DNA of 64,000 nt from NCBI GenBank assembly GCA_003342815.1, contig PTEX01000205.1, positions 764,252 to 828,251 on the forward strand. The letters run 5' to 3'. A program made the translations under genes and the position numbers. The DNA comes from Eudromia elegans (taxonomy: Eukaryota > Chordata > Aves > Tinamiformes > Tinamidae). The stretch's first letter is position 1. Every line of letters starts with the position of its first letter. Below are positions 58,801-64,000 of the stretch, one piece after another. The notes beneath the pieces were generated by a model. That model was not told the origin of the DNA, did not search any database, and saw only the letters and a program-made list of their open reading frames with translations.

Positions 58801-61800
58801 ATCTATCTTCTTAATAGTATCTTTTTTGTTTATTGTGTTGCAAAAAAATCGCAGAGAAATTTCTTAATGCTCAAATCTTAACCCAGCTCGGGTGTGTAAA
58901 GTAGCAAAGCCCTTCCATGTGTCCTAGACCAGTGGCTTGTTTCTGAATTCTGGGGACTCTCTTATCTTCATTTATTTGTCAAGGTGATATATGAACTTTG
59001 GCTAATCTTAGTTTTGAAATGCGATATTATTGAAAATATTCTGGAGACCTTTCAGAGTACTTTGAAGATGTCAGGATTAGCAGATCTGCTTTCAAGTATG
59101 TGCTCCCAGCTTTGTAGGTATCTACTTTCTACTTATATATTAGTAATATTGCATTCTTTAATTCATCTGATGCTTAGTGCAGTCCTGCTTAGTGCCTTGG
59201 GACATACCAATATCCTGCAGCTTTGGCAACTATGATTCCACACTTTAGCTTAACTAGTATTTTCTTTTCAAAATCGCTGGGTAATTTACTGTTCTGTTTT
59301 GCTTTTTGTATGGATTGACCTTCATGGACGATGTAAATCACCAGCATTCTCCTCCTGTATCTCTCGTTTGTGATCCACAGACCTGATAAGGTTTGAAGCC
59401 CGATGTTTGGGTAGTTACCTTCAACCCTGGATGAATTTTGAAATCTGGCATCCTTTGCTAAGAGGCAGGCTGGGGTGAGCACTGTTAGCCCTGGGTAAAG
59501 GTCAGGGAGATCATTGAAAAAGAAATAAGGAAACCCTTTCAAACTGAAAATCCTTTGCCTCTCTTCGTTTATTGAAGTAACCCAAATTCACATGCTGCAG
59601 AAGGAAGTGTGACACCACCAGAGTTAATGAAATTTCAGCTATTCCTTGTATTCCTCCTCAAAAGAAAGCATACATTAAACATCAGTAAAATTATTTCCGT
59701 TCTTATTTTCCACCGGTGTCAGGAGTTAGGTTTGCTATATTGTATCATAAAAAGGAATAAAAAACAAAAGTTGATGTGAAAAACATCAAGCCAAACAGAC
59801 CAATTATTGCAGATCAGGCATTCTGCACATCAATTTGTTAATTCAACAATATTATCCCTGAGTATCCATGAGTAAGAACTCAGGGTTCTTAATGGATCAG
59901 AAATGTTCCTAAAACTCTTTCTAAAGCAATTGATTAGACTAATGATCTCTATTTAGACAGCATTATTCAAACAGAATAATTACAGAAATGATAATGATAG
60001 TTCACATAAGGATATGGGGTAGCAAATCAACCTGCATGAATTATTCTCGGCACTCTTTTCCTCTGTGAGCACGTAAGTAAACAATGATCAAATTCCGAGG
60101 ACAAGCTGTCCGACCTCCTCATATGAGCTGCTTGTGAGACATCGTAAGGGAAACACGACAAGAATCAAATTCAAGCCATTGAAGTCTGGCTAACGGATGG
60201 ATTTTTCTGCAAAAGAAACGTTCCTTGTATTCAAAATATATTCTCAAAAAAAAAAAAAAAAAAAAAGATGCATTTTGATGTGGAAATGCTGCAGTTCCTT
60301 ATGGAGAGGGTGGGGAAGGCATCTCAAGGCCTGGCGCTGGATCCCATGGCTGGTGGGTGACTCCCATGCCGCTGGTGGCCAAGGCCACCGGTCACACAGT
60401 GACACACAGGGCTGGTTCCCACCCTACATTCCGAATGAGGTACAGCAGTGTAAATACTGCTATTTTGAAGAAAACGGTGATTCTGTTGCTCAGTCGAGCA
60501 ACACAAGAACAGGCCGTGATGTTCAATACTGCCTCTGAAAAACAAGCTGCCTGGACTTGAACTGAGGTATTTCGTTAGAGCTAAACAATAAAAATAAAGC
60601 CCAGTATAGTTTTCAGCCATACCCCAATCCTCTTGAGAAGCAGTCTGAAGTTGCTTCCAATCATGGCTAACCAACCTTGTTCCCAGCATTTCCGAGGAAG
60701 TCCCCCTAGAGACTTTGCTATGAACATTAAAGCACATTTCCTATAAATATTGGGATTAAGCTTGATAATTTAACTGCAAAAAAGTTAAAGCACTCAGAAA
60801 AATGAGTACTAAGGGTCAGCAACAGGCTTACGATATTTTTCCCTTCAAATGCCACCCTACTATCCAACAGTGTCAAACTGTGATCTTTCTAACTGCCATA
60901 TTTCACTAAATTCTGACTTGAATGGTCTGGCCGGGAGACAGACCATTTTGCTAGAGAGAAGTTTCATCCCACATTAGAGGAAAGTTAGAAAAAAATCAGT
61001 GTTTTTTTGATCCTTTAGTAATACTAATCCTTTGAAGAAGCTCTTTCTTGTCTCTTCACAACTGCAAAAGGAAATACCTGCCTGCTCATTCCTCTCCTTC
61101 CCCTACTAAGTAACCACATCCCAGTCCTCACACTGAGCTTCAGACACGGAAATGTGGGGTGAAGCTGCTCACGTAAAGCTGCTTTCCTCTGTGTTCTTCA
61201 CTGTGCACCAAAGAGCACTGAAAATCTGGGGGAGGTAGATGAGAAGTCAGAGATATCCCACATCCTACCAAGGGCAGCAAAATGAAAACTGGAGACCACG
61301 AATGATAATAAAATAACTGCGTTGGCAAGGACCAGACTGACGGAACTCCCATGTGGAACATATTGTGTCTACAATGTTACAGGTCATTTCCTTCGCCTTT
61401 CTCTATAAACATGTTTTTCAAATTGGTTTCAAGTCAGTCCAGCTGCTTCAGGCACAGTATATTGAAAGCATATTAATATGACAGATAACTAGCAGCTGTT
61501 GTTGGAAAATTGACAGAGCAAAGGATGGATATTGGAGGATGAATTTGTGCTTTTAGTCACAACATCTTCCTGGATATAGTTTTCTGTGCCAAAGGCTGGA
61601 CCAGTGACACCAAGAGGCCACATTCTTTCCAGATTTAGCCCTAGCAAATGTAGTCTTGCCTTTTAACCAGATATGCTGGTGGACTCATTGTTCAAGGCAC
61701 TGAAAAAGGAAAATTGATCTCTGCAATTGCTCCCACCATTGAAGAAGATACTGTCAGATGTTAAGTTTGCTTCTGATTTACACTTATCTGTACAAATATT

Positions 61801-64000
61801 TCTGTACTGAAGATTTGGAGATAGTGTATGTAGCAATACGTGATCTCCTGGAGAATCTATTCTGGAGATAATCTAATCCATTTTAACTATATTCTATCTA
61901 CTATCTCTTTAATTCACGATTTTTCTTAAAAACTGCTTTTTTTTTTTTTTTTTTTTCAAATACAGCTCTGTAAATCTGTAGTGAAGTTGCAACCTTTGTG
62001 ATTAGCAGGAATACCATTTTTCTTTCTAAGCGCGCATTTTTTATTGTTTCTTGGCTAAAACACCGCGTGCCTGGCCACGGAGGAGACACAAAACCGCGCA
62101 GTCCGTGTGACCGGTGACGTACCTCGCGTTCAGCCCCGGCGGGACACGCGCCGCCACGTGGGTAGTGCTGCCGCGGGCCGGCACGTTTCACACAGCTGAC
62201 GTCGTCTGCGGCTGTCAGCGACTGTCCCGCGTCCTTAATAACAGAGTCTAACACACAGCCACTTTGATCTACGTCGCTGTTTCAAAACTGAAATGCACTC
62301 GGAAAGCGTTTCATGGGATTTCAAAAGCTAGTTACTGAGACAACTAATTATGAAAGCAGCAATTTCTCACTGATGTTATTTTCCTATAATTGAGAGTTAG
62401 GAAGTAAGAGCATTCTGTTTCTTTGTATTTTTTTTTTTTCCACTTTCGATTTGTGTCATTTTTCTTTTATAATTCAATCTGCCTTGAGGAACTACAGTCA
62501 AGCAAAAGGCTAGGAGATTGGAAGAACAGGGACAAACTATACAAGCATATATAAGCAATCTGACAAACACCAAGCGTTAGAAAAATAAAAATCTGCATTT
62601 CAAATAGGCTTGCATCAGGAGTTCTTAAGCTCATTTCTGCAATAGGCCACATGGTTGGAGAAAGATTGCCTTGTGTAGTATGTTTCTGCCTGTTCAGAAA
62701 TTGTGCTGACCTTCATTCCTTACATAATTTCCTAGCATTACTGCAGCAATTACTTATGTGAGAAAGTGTTTAATGTATGTTGTACTTCCTTTAATGCAGT
62801 TTAGCATCTGGAAACTTAGAGGAAACAGTCTGCTTCCTAGGGACCATATCTGAGAACTGCTGACTTAGGCCTCAATACCATGCAGGCACAAGGATGTAAC
62901 TGAATCTATATAATACATATTACAGAATAGATAACATTATATTTTTGGAAACAGAACATTGTGAAAGCTGCATGGGACTTTTTAAGTTGCTTTAACACTT
63001 TTTCAGATGTTCATTTACTTTTTTTACAGTTATCCCAAATTGAAAATTAATAAAATAGCTGTTCAAGGTTTATGCTTTTTTTTAGTAAAAATGTATTTCA
63101 GGTGTTCTGAAGTAGTCTAATGCTGAAAAAAAAAAGTTTCTTTAGAAACAAAAATTTAAGTTCCTTAAATAACATAAGGGAATTTTTTCTTTTTGCCTTA
63201 GCTTCTCCTAAGTCTTTTTCCAGTATCATTCAGTACTAAAAGAGTCTGGCAGCTGAACCAAGTTTTTGATGCTGGCAGAGAGGAGGGAATTTGATTTTAT
63301 GTGGAGGGTCAATTAAATGGTAGGCTTTGTAGTCTTCACAACGTCTTCATTATAGCATCCAAATAGCTCACCAGACTTGAAGGATTTTGCAAGTGCTGCA
63401 GGGAAGATGATGAACTTTGTAATGCACATGTGTCCAAAATACAAGGGATGTGTCATAAATGTGTCACCATGACTCATGCCTCTGAGAAGGTAGTAACAAA
63501 CAGCAGAAAGCAGTTTCTCCTGGTCTCTTTCAACTGCAAATTCCACCATCCGATTTTTTAAGCTGTTTTTTGGGAAGCAGTTGTGAGTCCCACACGTATT
63601 CAAAGACCTAGATGGCATGATAACACCTTAGCTTTCTCCTGGGATTCATGATATCAGAGGGTATGTGATGGAGAGTAAATGTGTCAACATAGCTCGAGAG
63701 TATATTGATTGCCCTGATTTCTTGTGAACCAACACCGATTGGAGGAATATCATACCAAGGTAGGGAAGCCAAAAATTTTGACTCAGATTGAACGGAAGCT
63801 CTGCCAAGGCATTTTCTAATTGTTTGAGTTTATTCACAACGTTTATTCTTGTCCACTGTGAAATGATGTCGTTGGTATCACAAATTGCAACCTGAGCACA
63901 AGACCAGCACTGCTTCTAAATTCTAGGGGAGGCAGTTGCGTGGCTGCCACTAAGGACTTCTACAGGAGTTCAGAGATCTGAATCTGACATCTAAGAGCTT
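55852..64000. other. CPB1 upstream intergenic region
   Basis: Mostly AT-rich sequence with no recognised gene. It contains an A21 run (60246-60266), a T20 run (61937-61956), a small isolated CpG-rich patch (62030-62240), and a protein-like but stop-interrupted minus-strand frame at the window end (63313-63910). The last three are discussed in the findings. In mammals CPB1 is flanked by AGTR1 and CPA3, but no exon of either could be identified here. Confidence 0.5.
62030..62240. promoter_or_regulatory. isolated CpG-rich patch with CRE-like and E-box motifs
   Basis: About 200 bp of CpG-dense sequence inside AT-rich intergenic DNA. It holds two TGACGT half-CREs (near 62114 and 62199), the E-box CACGTG (near 62155) and several CGCG words. 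No open frame with known motifs starts nearby. It could be an orphan promoter, an enhancer, or an old GC-rich insertion; the sequence does not decide. Confidence 0.4.

Noticed and set aside
59189..59542. 117-residue minus-strand frame
   Set aside because: No family resemblance, no promoter or poly(A) arrangement, and AT-rich surroundings. Probably chance.
60246..60266. A21 run as a possible retroposon tail
   Set aside because: No recognisable element body or target-site duplication was seen on either side, so a simple homopolymer is the safer reading.
61937..62254. Minus-strand frame ending at a T20 run, considered as a retrogene with a poly(A) tail
   Set aside because: The AATAAA-like hexamer lies about 85-90 bp before the A-run rather than 10-30 bp, and the translation matches no known protein. 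The CpG patch is reported separately instead.

Overview
The window is avian nuclear DNA. The genes are split by GT-AG introns, the interspersed repeats are CR1-type LINE fragments (one ends in the diagnostic ATTCTATG repeats at 42537-42558), CpG-rich promoters stand out from an AT-rich background, and one run of 525 N marks an assembly gap (18802-19326). I cannot fix the species; the proteins and gene order fit a bird.

Five protein-coding genes can be built exon by exon. (1) MELTF (melanotransferrin; chicken EOS47), plus strand, 16 coding exons, 1396-18112, 733 residues: two transferrin lobes and a C-terminal GPI-anchor signal. (2) PIGZ, plus strand, 2 coding exons, 18340-22013, 560 residues: the ER mannosyltransferase that adds the fourth mannose to GPI anchors. 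It starts only about 165 bp after the MELTF poly(A) signal. (3) NCBP2AS2, minus strand, one coding exon, 24762-25052, 96 residues. (4) NCBP2 (CBP20), plus strand, 4 coding exons, 25284-26967, 157 residues, sharing a CpG-rich bidirectional promoter with NCBP2AS2; that promoter has three perfect TCTCGCGAGA palindromes. (5) CPB1 (pancreatic procarboxypeptidase B), minus strand, 11 coding exons, 55791 down to 36213, 417 residues, with a TATA box at 55841-55850.

The left part (1-28.6 kb) is gene-dense and reproduces the human 3q29 order MELTF-PIGZ-NCBP2AS2/NCBP2. From 28.6 kb on it is sparse: an intergenic stretch to 36 kb, the 19.6-kb CPB1 gene with long introns, and 8 kb of upstream intergenic DNA to the window end. 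In human, CPB1 lies elsewhere on the same arm (3q24), so the NCBP2-CPB1 junction probably marks a rearrangement between lineages.

The most notable observations are: both MELTF lobes lack the histidine expected in a transferrin iron site (Arg in the N-lobe, Gln in the C-lobe), while the C-lobe keeps the Thr/Arg anion pocket; a near-consensus CTCF motif sits in the narrow MELTF-PIGZ gap; a 61-63-bp GTGCA-rich minisatellite in PIGZ intron 1 contains the assembly gap; and three CGCG palindromes lie in the NCBP2 promoter. I found no clear sign of a wholly new gene system.
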